64,000 nucleotides of DNA, taken from Mactromeris polynyma. Lineage: Eukaryota; Mollusca; Bivalvia; Venerida; Mactridae. The DNA is taken from contig JASFXZ010000003.1 of assembly GCA_032209605.1 (NCBI GenBank), positions 37,598,762 through 37,662,761 of the forward strand. The letters are read 5' to 3'. The translations under genes and the position numbers were made by a program. The notes beneath the pieces are model-generated. The model was not told the origin of the DNA. It did not search any database and saw nothing but the letters and a program-made list of their open reading frames with translations. Of this stretch, positions 1 through 14,042 are shown piece by piece (positions within the stretch are counted from its first letter, which is position 1; each line of letters opens with the position of its first letter).

Positions 1-3000
1 TTTTTGTTTCAGAAAATACCAACACATTATTACTTTCAACAACAAAATATTTATTTTTATTGCAGATTGCTCAAAGCTAGACCAATAAAAAAGAGCTAGA
101 TTCTGCATACTTGATAGCGATTTCTTTCAGATAGATGGAACGGATTCACTAAACGCGTGTATACTGACAGACGTCAGAAACTTGTTTATGTGATGACTTC
201 ATTCAAAGTATTTAGCAAGACCATTGTGAGATAAAGGGTTTTTAGCAAGGGACTCGTCAGAGCCAATTGCTATAGTAGGCGAAATCCGTGGACACTCATC
301 GGATTGGTCATCCCAAGTATTTCATTCTGAACTGCAAAAGGCTATACATACTCCTGGAGAAAGTAGTCTCTGTCTAACAAAAAATAGCGGTAAGCATTTG
401 CGATATCAGCAATAAAACGGATTTGAGCTGACTTCACTTGCGCAAAAGAAAGAACCCCAAAGAAACTTGCTGATCAAATATTGCAAATTACAGAAATGTC
501 TGCCTACGCCGCAGCCGTATCACGCTTGAAGTGCACTGAAAACAAGCTAGCCGACGATAGTTTAAGATAATGTACAGTAGGCAGAGGACGATAGCAGTAG
601 GCAGAGATACGTATACAAGAAAACGGTCCAAATAAAATATATCAAACGAACAATTATACGTATTCCGTTGAATATCGACGATTTACGGAAACATACTTTT
701 TGTTTTATTGTCACCCTGTCTGTAATTCGGTCGATTGGTTGTTCTGTCCAATATACAACATAATTATTTAGCTTGTGTAGCACCTTATTCTCTCTCTTTT
801 TTAACTACTTCTTCAGTTTTCAAGGGATTACAATGCAGTGTGCTAATACAAGTACCATGATACATGATCTGTACATGTGAAATACATAAATTTGCTATAT
901 GCATCCATCAAAATATTTTAGAATTCTGTCCCTTTGAACTGAAGTCTCGTTTTAGAACACATCTAGCAAAATACTTATGTTGTCTATGGATTGCATTGAA
1001 ACTTGGCATATAATCAACATTAATCCACTGTTTACTTCTTCTCAATCCATCCTTCTGACTGTCTTAACCAATACTGTGTATACAATCTTGTGTGTTTAAC
1101 TCCTATACTATTTTATTTACTGACATAACAAAGTGTTCTTGATAGACTATTGTGATAAGTAAAATATATGTCAAAGTGACGTCTGTGATCTGCAGTTAGC
1201 CCCTTGCTGTCAGCATTTTCGTTGCTTTAATTCTTTATATGTTCGCAGTTACGCCTTATTTTAGCGAATTGTCAGATAATTAGATCTAATAAGCTAGAAA
1301 AGTATTAAATATTTAAAGATTTGTGAACATTTTTTAGAAATAATGAATTTGTCAATGGGACTACTATTTCGGCTCTTTAAGTCAATAACCTAATTACTTT
1401 ACGTCATTGGTGTTTATATAAGCGAGATAAAGTTGCCATGTGTGTTTCTGCCTTATTATGTAGGATATGTGATACATAGAATATTAGATGTGTGTTGTTT
1501 AGCATTGAATTTATTGGATTTTATTCAACTCGTTCAATAAATACAACACTAACAAAACACTTATTTTATATTCTCTATCTATTGTGCGACATTCTTTATT
1601 ATATTTGCTATCCAATTATCACTTAGCCAGTTTATGGAATAATAAATTAGTATAGGACATAAAATTAGCACTAGTGCATGAAGAGCCTGTATAAATGACT
1701 TTATTATCTTCACATAGGAATAACATGAATTGCACATGAATAAGTCAGACATGACACATGAACATCACATAGAAATAAATGAGTTACATGATCAAATAGA
1801 TAACGATGGTTCAGGTACATTAATTATGATAATAAAAAGACGATCGTTTTATGGTTTTATGCTTGATATATCGCTACACGGTCGAAGTTATGCTGACACT
1901 AGCAACAGTAACAACACTAGCAGCATTATTGTTAGAACCGCGACTATTTGTAGGTAGAAATGATAGTGTTGGTATTGATATTATTATTATAACTGCTACT
2001 GCTTACTCACACCATTCGGTACTCGAGCACATGCGGACTTCATAGTAAAATACACTGTCACTTTCAACAACATTTATATGTAGTGTGCTTATATGTTTCA
2101 TTTCTGAGAATAAATATATAATAATATTCGCAATATAAAACATGAATAATTCATATCTAAATATTCCATCTATTATCTTCACGCCATAATGGCGAATTGT
2201 TTCTAATAGGATTTTAGGCAAGACATTGCTGATGGTGATACATGCATCGTGTATTACAGTGTCATCCGTATTAAGAGGCCAGTCATTTTGACACCTTTCT
2301 AAGCACGTTTACTTCCCGAATCCTATATGTTAATGCCAGGTACCAGACAGGTAGGCAAAATGTAATCATTGTATTTCAAGCTGGTGGCTCATGAACCGAC
2401 CATATCTGACCAGTCCCCTTCATGGATTCGAAGCTCGACCTTCCGCTCAAAAAATGTATGCCTTAGACACGTGGCCACAGGAGACGGTAAACATGTATTA
2501 ACTGTTGCATATTTTGTGAATGACTTGCCTTTGTCTGCAACATACAAACACAGTCATAATAAACATACGTACAGTATCTCTCAGTTTTATATAGGGATAT
2601 AGTGCTGACAGCTATTTGTCAGTTTAATACGAATAACTATGGTTACATATGATAACATTTGAATACGTTAATAATCTTAAAACAATTACGAATTAGTCTT
2701 ACAGAAATAATTTAACTGATAACCCGGTGGCTGCAAATTGTCTGAGAATTGAATCAAACACAGATATTGACAGAGATAATTTAGAACGGAATAAGACGAT
2801 GTGACAAGAAACAACGTAGGCATACAAAGTTCCATTTTCATCTTGCCCTTTTACAATTACATGTAATGCAATTTTGTTTTGCATACATTGGTAACTTAAA
2901 TCCGAATATCCGTTTTAATTCAAACGTTTTACAATTTCCTTCAATGTATTCTCTCGATTACTATTTCTTTGCTACTAACAATTACTCGAATTACTTGAAA

Positions 3001-4966
3001 GGATTGTCAAGATCGTGGTAAAACTTCTTTCAACGCTGGCCTCAAACTTACGACCTTGGAATCTGGAGTCACGCGTTCTACCCCTCCATCACAGGCCTCC
3101 AAATATTAGTTTGGTATAACATGAAAGGATATAGAATAACTCGAAACAGTATTTCACAAAAAAGTATTTATTTATAGTCTACAGTATTTACAAATTCGTG
3201 TCTCAAGAACAAGCATAATCATATTAAGCATTATCACATTTGAACACGGTTCAATTATACTAATATAATTATATTATTAATTTATTCTGGGGTATTCAAC
3301 ACAATGTATGAACATAATGTATGTTGCAAACTTACACATATATTATAGACGTATGTATAAAGCTGACTAACGATATAAATGTTTATATATATGCACAAAG
3401 TAACTTATCATGAGACGTTTGTTATAAATAAAGTATTGTCATACCATGAATCGACCCAGCATTCTTGAAAGATAATGACTTCAAGTGTTTCATCAGACTA
3501 TTTGTTGCATTATTCTCAAGGTAAAATAGAATAAAACATTAAATTTGTACCATATGAGAAGAAATATTTGACATGACAAACATACGTCTTCCTTGCGCCT
3601 CTGTTCCCTTACGTGTTTACCCTTGCACCTCCTCGTATGATTGGTGTTTTATGCACTGTTGTTTTCCTGGAGGTCTGTGTTGGGAGGCATTGTCTTGTGT
3701 GTGTGGCATTCCCTGTTGCAACTTATTCTCTCTTTCACAGATTATAACCGTATTATAAAACCGTATTATAAAACATAAAGAATACCAGTTGTATCACTTA
3801 AACTCTGTCTCGAGTTATGTAACCAGTGTTCTGTGTAATGTCAATTAAGGTTGAATTATAAGGGTGATAATTGACAATGAGACAAGAAAAATAACACTGT
3901 GTGGCGTACTGGTTAACTAAATTTAATGCCAAGCTTTCGTAATGTGTTTAAATGAATTTGAGAACGTTTGGACCGTCTAGACACACGTCCCCAGGCAATA
4001 GATAGTGAAAATAACAAAACACATTATATACAGTTGATTTTGTTTCATAGCACGAACTCGGGGACACTGCAATAACATTTCTTTGAAATTTAACTATTTT
4101 TATGGAAACGCAAGTGTATTGTTTGATTTTGAGATGGTTCAGATAGTTAATTGCCCGAGGTAAATCCAATTATCACTTCCAAAGTCTGGTGTACACAGTC
4201 ATTTAATGACCTCGTCGGTATGTGCAATAATTGTGCTTCATTTCCATAGAGATTGTTTTATATAAACTTATATTTCAACCAAAGATCAAATAACGTAGTT
4301 AAAACCATCCAGCTATAACTTAATTTAGATAATCAAAACACGACAATTAATTTAAATTGATTGTAAGTGGGTTTATGATAATAATGTTTGTCTCAAAAAT
4401 GGCATTTATGAAAAGAAGTTGATCACGTGAAAGAACAATTATCAGACTGACCAAGATCGGAGTTATGCGTAATGGTAAGTAATCTTCATGAAATGCAAAT
4501 GTTAGAGACAGTAAATTAACTGCAAATTATCATGTCTGCAGGGAAATATAACAAACCAAATTCATAACTTGTAACAGACATCAGAGGATTGTGTTCTTAG
4601 AAGCTTCAGAAAAAGATTATAACTCCTCTGAATCACTGCGTTGTGTGGGTATTGTAAAACAAAGTATTTACACAGATGAAAAGAGAGTATACGTCATGAC
4701 CATATTCTAACAAGAAGAGGAAATGTCTGATGAGCGTATTATGACTAAGACATGAAGATAATGAAATATAATACTTTCATTTGCCGATCAATAGTTTTTT
4801 CACAGAATAAATTTGATATCGTCATTATGTACAAAGCCGAACAATTTATGAATCCAATATGATATTCACAATGCAGTAATATCGACAATTGTCCGTCATA
4901 TAAATGACTTCGAAACAATAACTTACACTAAATATTTACATCCATAAATGCCATTGTAGAAAATAT
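1..4966. other. Left-flank non-coding DNA
   Basis: AT-rich, with only short unsupported frames. Apart from the SINE head at 3010 I see no gene, RNA or array. Confidence 0.6.
3010..3100 (-). mobile_element. tRNA-derived SINE head
   Basis: The minus strand reads GGGGTAGAACGCGTGACTCC then AAGGTCGTAAGTTTGAGGCC, a tRNA-like D/anticodon arm and a B-box (GTTTGAGGCC). The acceptor ends do not pair, so it is not a tRNA gene. Confidence 0.55.
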
Positions 4967-7900
4967 TTAAATCAAACTTTCGCTCTCGTTAACTTTATTA
5001 TCTCCCGCATCTTCTTCACTTGATTCTGTATCGTCACACGTAGAGTCATCATCGTCACTCCAATCTGAAAGGAATACAAAGGACTACAGTTTCCAAAACC
5101 TTTTGAATCAGACTTCAATGAATATAGGACTAAAGTTTCCAAAACCTTGTGAATCAGACTTCAATGAATATAGGACTAAAGTTTCCAAAACCTTTTGAAT
5201 CAGTCTTCAATGAATATAGGACTGCAGTTTCCAAAACCTTTTGAATCAGACTTCAATAAATATATAACTAAAGTTTCCAAAACCTTTTGAATCAGTCTTC
5301 AATGAATATAGATTACAGTTACCAAAACCTTTTGAGTCAGTCTTCAATGAATATAGCACTACAGTTTCCAAAACCTTTTGAATCAGACTTCAATGAATAT
5401 AGGACTGAAGTTTCCAAACCCTTTTGAATCAGTCTTCAATGAATATAGGACTGCAGTTTCCAAACCCTTTTGAATAAGTCTTCAATGAATATAGGACTGA
5501 AGTTTCCAAAACCTTTTGAATCAGACTTCAATGAATATAGGACTGCAGTCTCCAAAACCTTTTGAATCAGACTTCAATGAATGTAGGACTGAAGTTTCCA
5601 AAACCTTTTGAATCAGACTTCAATGAATATAGGACTTAAGTTTCCAAAACCTTTTGAATCAGTCTTCAATGAATATGGGACTAAAGTTTCCAAAACCTTT
5701 TGAATCATACTTCAATGAATATGGGACTAAAGTTTCCAAAACCTTTTGAATCAGTCTTCAATGAATATAGGACTGAAGTTTCCAAAACCTTTTGAATCAG
5801 ACTTCAATGAATATAGGACTGAAGTTTCCAAAACCTTTTGAATCAGACTTCAATGAATATAGGACTGAAGTTTCCAAAACCTTTTGAATCAGACTTCAAT
5901 GAATATTGGACTGAAGTTTCCAAAACCTTTTGAATTCGTCTTCAATGAATATAGGACTACAGTTTCCAAAACCTTTTGAATCAGTCTTTTAGGTGATATG
6001 CATTTTATTTCACTTTGTGTTACTTTTCGAAATGCGATAAGGTACGCATTTAAGGGAGTCACAGTAGTAAAATAAATACCTGAAGTTAAAAACTGGATAA
6101 ACATGTATAGAAAATGTTAGAACATATCAGTATTCTTGCTAGTGCAATGTTTCATTACGAAAGTAATTGAAATGGTTCATTTTTTAATAATCTAAGTAAA
6201 TGATATTGAATTTCTTGGTTTCAATATATCAGCGCTATCATTAGTATCTCGTTTCAGGGGCCTTATTCATAAGCGTTGTAAAACTGAAACTCAGAATATG
6301 ACTTAAAAATGTTAAATTTTCTTTGTGCTCCTATTTGTTATAACAGTATAGATTTTAATATAACATAGTCAAAGTGAAGGTAGGTAACAATAACTATTAA
6401 AAAAAAATTCAGTTGTTTACATTTAATGACAGCAAGTTGCTGATAAGTATGTGTTTTGCAAACTTAAAGTCTAAGTCTGAGTTGTAAAATATTTGTGAAT
6501 AAGGCCCATCTCCTTTATTTTAATACAGCTTGTTGCGAATCAAGTCCAGCTGGAAAAAAGCTGGTCATTGCCGTCTCGTGACACAGCTATGGTTGGTAAG
6601 TCCTTAAAAGAAACTAGAAGTCGCTCTGTAGGTTTAGATATGATTATTTCCAAACATGGACTTACACTCTATTTCCTACTGTGTGTATGTTTTACAATAT
6701 GTTTTACATCTATAGTATGTTTACATAAAAGTCAAAATGTACATCTTTCAGAGAAAATACTGGATAATCAATGAATATTCAAGCATTGTTAATATAATCA
6801 CATCTCTAAAAATTGATTAGGAAGAAGTTGTTTACCGACCTGGTTATTTCATGTCTACAGCAGTTAACATGATAAACTTTGTATTAAGTTTTCAAAAATA
6901 TGTTATTGTGTGTACGTCATGTTATAGCAAAGACGCATCGAAATGGCAGAAAATTGTAGCCATTTGTCATTTTCATCCATTTACAGGAGTTGTTTCCAAG
7001 TGCTGCAAATCATTATAATGTCTATAACGGTGTCTAGTTCCATATTATTAAGTACTCATATTCGGTCTTTATTTGATATATTATGACATAAGTGTCAATT
7101 ATGTTCCTAAAAAGCTCAGATGACAGTACTAAAGTATACTATAGTGTCTAAATTGCCATACGGGTGCTCTACAGTGAGTGAAATTATTTATTGTCATCGT
7201 GCATTATTTTTTGTATATCGTAAACGTGCAGTTTTATTGTATTTTTCAACCAATCACAATAAATTCGGGCGAGACGTTATTGCTTCAATCATGTAGCAAA
7301 CCTTGCTCAGTCATAGTCACATGCAATATATAATGTATTTCGGTTTTCAGTTTAAGTTGGTATGACATTTCTCTGCAAAGGTTGCAACATAGCTAGCATT
7401 TATACATAAGTTTTGCTTGAATCGTCTGTCTTCGGAAAGTTTATTGTGTCACTGGGGATTGCTCTGATGCAGAATGAAATGTTTCTGCTTCGTGCTTACT
7501 TTTATTCGTTTCAATTCATGACATAAATGTGCGCGATCTATAAAGTTTGTCAGACGTTGACATATTAGACATTTCGAATTTCGCTGTTATTTAATGCGAA
7601 CGCTAATCTTAACCCCGATGTGAATTAATCAAGCGTTTCTGACGCTACACGGGCTTACAAAACAGACGGCATGCAATGTAGTCATTTCAAGGCACGAACA
7701 AATATATTAGAAAAGCACCGCGCAAAACGTTATTTTGTTATATTACAGTAGTTTTTTTCTACAAGGACGTAACTCTTTAACCCTTATAAATTTATAACAA
7801 TTGAAGAGCAATGCAGGGACCATTGAATATAAATTTAAAAGATGATTTCCAAAACATTCGACCAAACACAATGTTGGACGATTATAATCAATTAACATTT

Positions 7901-8520
7901 CACATCATGATGTAAAATTAATGCTTAATATTGCTGTGGACAATCGAATCAGAAACAAATAATTTCATGAGTCGCTAATGGCAGATAATTTGTATGAGAC
8001 CTAGCAACTTTCAAACCTCAGTCTGTCTCATGTTCCAAGAGTTCATATTAATAAACAAGAACTATCTTGAAAGAGATGGTCGGCGCAATTTGAAGGTCAA
8101 GATTTGTGGTGCAACATAAAAAAATGCCGAGATGTTACGATTGCTGGTCACTCCAGATCCAAAATGGATTTCGGTAAATTCACAAAAAAATATTCAACGG
8201 TATGAAATAGACAAAGACTTTGACGCTTCCCCGCTATGTGTATGGACTCAAAAGAATACGTTTACAGATAGAATATATGTTATTTACCTGAGGAATCTGC
8301 CTCGGAATTTTCACTCGCCGAAGTATCATCGTTGTCTACACCTGCCTCTTCTCCTACATTGTCACAACATTTTGAGCAAGCAACACACGATTCCGTGTTT
8401 TTTTCATTACATGACGTCATAGATATATGTTGATATTTCCCTCGTTTGTGATTGTCATTCGACTTGTGTACTACAAATAAAACAACAAGAGTGAATGGAA
8501 TATACACCATATACACCACG
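4967..8520 (-). CDS. Single-pass membrane protein with acidic cytoplasmic tail, last two exons (5' part not found)
   Basis: Two exons join cleanly: 8288-8520 (acceptor TTATCAG, donor GTAAAT) and 4967-5064 (acceptor CCTTTCAG, stop TAA). The split Asp codon keeps the frame. The first exon opens with a hydrophobic stretch, VVYMVYIPFTLVVLFVV, read as a transmembrane helix, then HK and a basic patch (stop-transfer), then a Cys-rich segment (SCVACSKCC). The second exon is almost all Asp, Glu and Ser (WSDDDDSTCDDTESSEEDAG). With no Met before the membrane span except one inside it, this is probably the C-terminal end of a type I receptor-like protein whose extracellular exons lie upstream (above 8520) or were not recognised. 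The 3.2 kb intron carries a 46-bp minisatellite and a hAT MITE. The family is unknown. Confidence 0.6.
5079..5990. repeat. 46-bp minisatellite in the last intron of the membrane-protein gene
   Basis: About 20 tandem copies of a 46-bp unit with the core TTTCCAAAACCTTTTGAATC and AGACTTCAATGAATATAGGA. Alternating bases (CAGACTTC/CAGTCTTC, GACTGAAG/GACTAAAG/GACTGCAG) mark sub-variants. It starts within about 15 bases of the final exon's acceptor. Confidence 0.94.
6255..6508. mobile_element. hAT-like MITE, 254 bp
   Basis: Ends are CAGGGGCCTTATTCATAA and, inverted, TGGGCCTTATTCACAAAT. Flanking 8-bp duplications TCTCGTTT and TCTCCTTT differ at one base, fitting hAT. Lies in the last intron of the membrane-protein gene. 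Confidence 0.82.
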
Positions 8521-9417
8521 CTGATAATCTCCGAGGAAATAAAACATTGGATGAGTGAACTCTAATGAGAAAAGCAGTGTTATTTCCTAGTGTAACGAGG
8601 TCTGTGACTAGTTTATGACACAGTTGGTGTGTATAAAATCATTAACTAGTCAAACCGGTCAAATCTCTAAGCTGAACGTATGAGACACGCGCTTGGTGCG
8701 ACATGTTTGCGATAACTATAAACATCATGTACAAATCTATAAATCTAGAACAAATCAGTATTTAAGACCACACACGCAATATATTTAAACACTCCGTGCT
8801 AATGTTTAGATTTGATTGTATGAATATGACAAATCTACTTAATATCTATGTTACCCTGTCTAAGGACTAGACATACAGAATGTGCCGTTTGTTGGGGCGT
8901 GTTTTCAACTTGGCTTAACCAGCTGAATACCTTGATTCCTAGCCAGCGTTAGCTAGATTCCTCACTGGTTTTTTTGCATTTATTTCAATTATTTTTCTTT
9001 TTTTCAAATCACATGACTGCAAAATGTTATAACACCAGGATATTTTTCATTTAGGAATCCCAGCGGCGGAATACTGAACATGATTATATAGTTAGTATAT
9101 CTAATTAGTAAATAATTAGCAGTGCTAATGTTCTTTGAACTTCTAATCAACATGTACGTAGTGCCCGGATTAACCGACCTTTATGTCCTAAAATAAGCCA
9201 TCCTTGAAATTAGAAACTAATGTTCTAAGATTTCATACAAGTAATTATTTATGGGTGTTGTTGTGAGAAAATTAAATGCATCTGAGGAAATAATGTATTT
9301 TCAATGAGAAGAATAATATAACAGAAACAAATCGTTTTAATGTTTTAAATACGTTTTCATTTTATTGCAACCTGATTATACATTTCAAATATATAGTAGG
9401 ACTACATAAGATGAATA

Positions 9418-9628
9418 CGGCAAAACCTCGATTATAAGACCGCCTTTTGGACTCTTGAAAACTGGTCTTAATATTGAGGTGGTCTTAATATTGTCGTGAT
9501 CTTTATATTGAGGTGGTCTTAATATTGAGGAGGAATAAAGAGCAAAACAGTGAAAATGAACTTGAAAATTGTTTTCTTAATTTTGAGATGGTCTTTTATT
9601 GAGGTGGTCCTTAAGTGAGGTTTTACTG
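9418..9628. mobile_element. Pogo/Tigger-like MITE, 211 bp
   Basis: TA duplications flank ends that read as GGCAAAACCTCGATTATAAG and, inverted, CAGTAAAACCTCACTTAAGG. The interior repeats GGTCTTAATATTGAGGT several times. Same family as 25593, 36533 and 47592. Confidence 0.8.
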
Positions 9629-12370
9629 TATTATAATACGAATGTTGTCTTTACAGTACTTATTTAAGAGGTTATTTCTGTCGAGAAATAATTATTCGCA
9701 TAAGCGTGTTTCCAATATGGTATCCATTCTGTTGCTGTTAGAAACAACGTATTTTATTATATATACTTGTTACTTCATTTCAATGTAGTCACTCAAATGC
9801 TTTTCTAATATGTCTCTTCTCATAATGTTATAACTTTGATAAATACATTAATACTAAAAAATATGAAATATGAATTAGCTGAATTTGTTTAACTACATTC
9901 TAACTGATACCCCCAATCTGTTGATATCCCAAATTTGCGCATGATTGTACAAATCAATTGCTTCAAAATATTTCTATTAACATTAATAAATAAGCAGACC
10001 GATTAGAAAAGAGTTACAGATAATATAGATAATACTGGTGTTGGTATGATTCTATAAATAATAATAATGTTGATACATATCATGGCAAGTGCTAATCAAC
10101 TAATGGTTCAAGCAGCAAAACCAGTTATGAGATAATCATGTTTATGAATTATTCATTTCAAACAGATCATATTATTGATAATAACTGCATTATCACAGAT
10201 CAGTTTATCGCAGGTTATATGTATATACATAGTAGCAATGCTAGTTAGGTTACTATTGTAGTATAATAATAGTACAGTATAAATATGAATCTACCCAATT
10301 ATTATACAACTAGGGATACAATTATCTTGCTATAATTGTTCCGTTTCGCATGTGCTCTAACGTAGTATTTGATTGCAAGTTTACAGCACATTGATTACGG
10401 ACGAGAAGCTTTAATTCATTCTTACAATATAAAAGCATCAACTCGTAATTTACACAACATAATTTGCCGCTACCGTTCGTGTAATATTACATTCCAGATG
10501 AGGGGTAGTTTTATAGGTACATGTATGTAACATAGAGAGAAGAACACAAGTAAAGATTAATTGTTTGTGTATTGTCCACGTTTATTATTGTTCAAATAAG
10601 TGAGAAAGAGTAGAATACATACAAGACGTATTTTCTTTCAGGAACGTAAACTTCTGTAAGTTATAATGTATATTTTTAAAGAATATAGACAAAATGAAAA
10701 TTAAAACTGTTTCGAACTAATCATCAAATGAACAAGAAAATACCAGGGGTTCTATTTTACCCTGAAGTTGACCCTTCGACCCCTGGAATTTCTAAAAGGC
10801 AACATGTTGACCCTTAGGATGCTGGCTGAATGGTCATTTTTTTCTCTAAATTACAGGTATTTTGACTATAAAAAGTCAGGTAAAAAATTATCAAAATGAC
10901 CATTGAGATTCATATTGCTTTTAAGAGCCGGTCTTGTCAAGTAGGGCTTGGGTACAATGCGAAGAAATCGTCTTTGAAAATAACAATTTACGGTTAAACA
11001 AGCTACCATCGTATAACACAGCGAAAGAATAGCGTTCCACTTCAACATACACTATTCGGAGATGATTGTCAAAGGCTTGAATTTCCCAGGAAGAACTATA
11101 AATACAAGGGTATAATTAAATTAAGTTTACACAATACTGTCTAGTCTGCTGTTGTCAATGGTTTCCAGCTTTTATACAAAATAATCTTATGTGATACATA
11201 ACAAGTTGGAAAGGAAGCATACGTACTTGATAAATTAAATCAATCAATTAAATGTTCTTGGATAAAAGCAAGTATGAGTAATAAATAAATTACACTTCAG
11301 AAAATCGAATGAATTCTTTTTCGAAAATAAGATATCGTGATGCATTAACTCAAAACCATACAGACTTACTGATTTATTTCATGCTATCAATATAGTTTGA
11401 ATTGACGGTCTTATCGGCTTGTTGAAAGACATACTTTTGCAACAAAAAGGAAATATATGTGCAGCTGCTTCTGAGAAAGTTCATGATAAAAGAACCTGGA
11501 TGAAACATAAAATAGAATATAATAGGAAACAATATAATTAACGGAGCATATTTAACAGACACGGTTTAAGCACATAAAATGATTTATTAGAATGCGTCGT
11601 CTTAAATCTATTTGATAATATGCTACGAAAGTACAGTATTTAATGTACGTCCATATTAACATCTAAAGCAAAATACTAAATTTGAGGAATAAGAATGAAC
11701 AATCACGGTTACGTTTGGAAGATCAAGAACAATTTAGTAACAAGTACAAAACACAGACACATTGGTAAGATCAACTAAACGCCGTATGTTACCCAATTTA
11801 GTTGGAAGCAACGTTTTCACCAATACTACAACTAAATACAACCACAACAGAATCGAATAATCCATGATAATCGGACATTACATTTGACATGCAAATATTT
11901 GAACGATACTCAATTTATTACCGGCCTGAGAGCAATATCCTAGCAAATGGATCATTTGCATGTTTCTAAAAATTAAACAAATTTCGCGATTAGAATGGAA
12001 ATCTAAGAAGTTATCGACACGAAATCTCGGAAATTGTGAGTTGGTTTTATCAGGACAGTAGCTGTGACCAAATAACGTTTTGTCGAAAACTGTACTTTTT
12101 CAAATTAATTCAATTTTAGAAATATGAACACCACTTATCAATATTAAATATGAAACATAACGTACAGTATCTTTAATGACCTTTAATGGAATCCTGTGTA
12201 AAAGATAATTACTTCACCACGGGTAAACTAACTAAATAGTTTAAAGATACGTACAACGGTTGATACAGTTCATGAATATTTGTGAAGTATATTCAGTATG
12301 GTCATACCATGTGATCTAAGGAGACAAATTTCATAAAGCAGTTACAAACCGATTTCGATCAAATAAAGCG

Positions 12371-12452
12371 CATAGTACCCGGCAATGTAATACCTATTCA
12401 CGCTATGTATACATAGTACCCGGCAATGGAATACCTACTCACGCTATGTATA
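12371..12452. repeat. 41-bp perfect-length tandem duplication
   Basis: CATAGTACCCGGCAATG..CACGCTATGTATA occurs twice back to back with two substitutions. The ends of the unit (CATAG and CTATG) form a short inverted repeat. Confidence 0.8.
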
Positions 12453-13738
12453 GATTTATTTTGACTTCCTGCTGCTTTGTGATATTATTTGTGCGCAATG
12501 TTAACGATTGGGAATGACAGGCATTGAACACGAATAGTCGTTAAAACATTGGTATTGACGGAGGCAGGCGTATTTATGTTCTTAAATGGTATTTTTTATA
12601 ATAGACCAGACTGTAAATAGTTTCTAAATTGTTAAATGCAATAATGGAACTATTATTGTCCAACTCTGTCGATTTTACAAATACATTAAATTTCTGCCAC
12701 TCGAAACAATATGTAAGAAGGCATTTAAGTAATGTTATTGCATACATGTGTATGTAACAAAACAACGCGTGTTTGTGTAGTGAAGCAGAGTCATGAACAT
12801 ATAGTAGCCACATACTGCTGAAAAATTAATTAAACACAGAAATTGGTTGAAAACATCTATGTTTATCAACCAACCATCTAATAGAAATTTCTTTATACAG
12901 TCAATAACAAACCTTAACATGAACATTACTTAACATATTTAAATAACGTCTGTCTCCCAAAGGCAGGCACAGACAAGAAACATTTATTTCTGCTATAACA
13001 ATATATCACATATGCATGACGAGCTGCCATAAACATCGAGTCAGGCGTCAAGGGATACAGATGTCTTGGACAAAATCTCGGTACAAAGTCTTAGATTATT
13101 GCCATTCGCAGTTACTAAATCAATCCTGTCATTTTATTCATCGGCCAACAGACAAGCGACTCCATCACAATTGACCGGGACAATAACAATACATTTGTTG
13201 GCAGGAAATGTCTGTAAACAAACGTTTCCACATATTTACCAAGAACGCTTATTTGATGCACTTTTATGCAGTAACAGTTCGTCGGTTTTGTGCTATTTTT
13301 ATTTGAGTACATCAATAGAGAGCTATCAACAAACACTCAATATCAAACTGTTCTCCAATAATCATACATTCCATAAAAATAATTATATTGAACAAACAAC
13401 ACCATCCTACGATACACAATCTATCGTTTCTACCTGAGTATTTGAACCTGTGTGCCACATTTTCATTAACATTCTAGCCATTTATACGAAACAGTTGGCA
13501 TTCATAGGAAGATGTTTATAGTTTAGTTACTATTGTATTAAACTTAGGTTGATGCTTTCATGTATACAACAAATCGTCATAAAGTCATCCCGAAATTTGT
13601 ACAAAAATGAAAAACAACAATAATTAAATAAAGGCACTGATTCAATTCATAAATATTTTGAGAAACTCTAACAATCTAAAACAATCTCGCGTTTGTGAAT
13701 TCAACAAAGATATATATATACATATGTATAAATATTAC

Positions 13739-14042
13739 CTTTAAATACTTGTAAAGAATTGGGTGCCTTCATTAAACTTTTGATTCCTTCAGGTACGTTC
13801 TTCAGTGCAATTTTCTCCACTTCCACACTCCCACATTTTCCAAGTTGTTCAAGATATCTATACACTTGAAGTTTAGCATCGTTCAGTGTGAAATAAAATC
13901 CATCCTTTTTCACTACTTGAAGTTTAGGAAACACTGTTGACATATGTACCGTCTTTGTCATTTCTTTAAATGTCCGCTCAGCTGAAGCATTGAATTCTTG
14001 TTCATTGTGGGTGTACAATATTTTAGACGGTGAAAGAAACAT
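13739..14042 (-). CDS. First coding exon of an unidentified gene
   Basis: ATG at 14042 is followed by 101 codons and a clean donor (AAAG|GTAATATT) at 13739. An in-frame TAA lies ten codons upstream of the ATG. Composition is protein-like, with balanced hydrophobic and charged residues. The segment PKLQVVKKDGFYFTLNDA followed by LQVYRYLEQLGKCG resembles the 'DGkyytLdNrRLyvfr.Le..gk' pattern I associate with ParB/sulfiredoxin-fold proteins of animals. This is a weak recollection, not a firm assignment. The next exon should lie below 13739 on the minus strand. I did not find it, and direct joining to the membrane exon at 8520 gives a stop, so other exons would have to intervene if they belong to one gene. 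Confidence 0.45.

Larger units (their letters stand above)
8521..13738. other. Non-coding or intronic DNA between the two left-flank exons
   Basis: It contains the 9418 MITE and the 41-bp duplication at 12371. Missing exons of the membrane-protein gene or of the 13739 exon's gene should lie here, but none could be recognised. Confidence 0.5.

Noticed and set aside
10741..10790. Inverted CCAGGGGT/ACCCCTGG arms as a regulatory hairpin
   Set aside because: Eight-base arms with a loop of nearly 30 bases are expected by chance at this scale.
13066..13437. 123-codon plus-strand frame
   Set aside because: It opens with a non-ATG codon, has low-complexity Ser/Thr/Asn-rich content and shows no recognised motif or splice signals.
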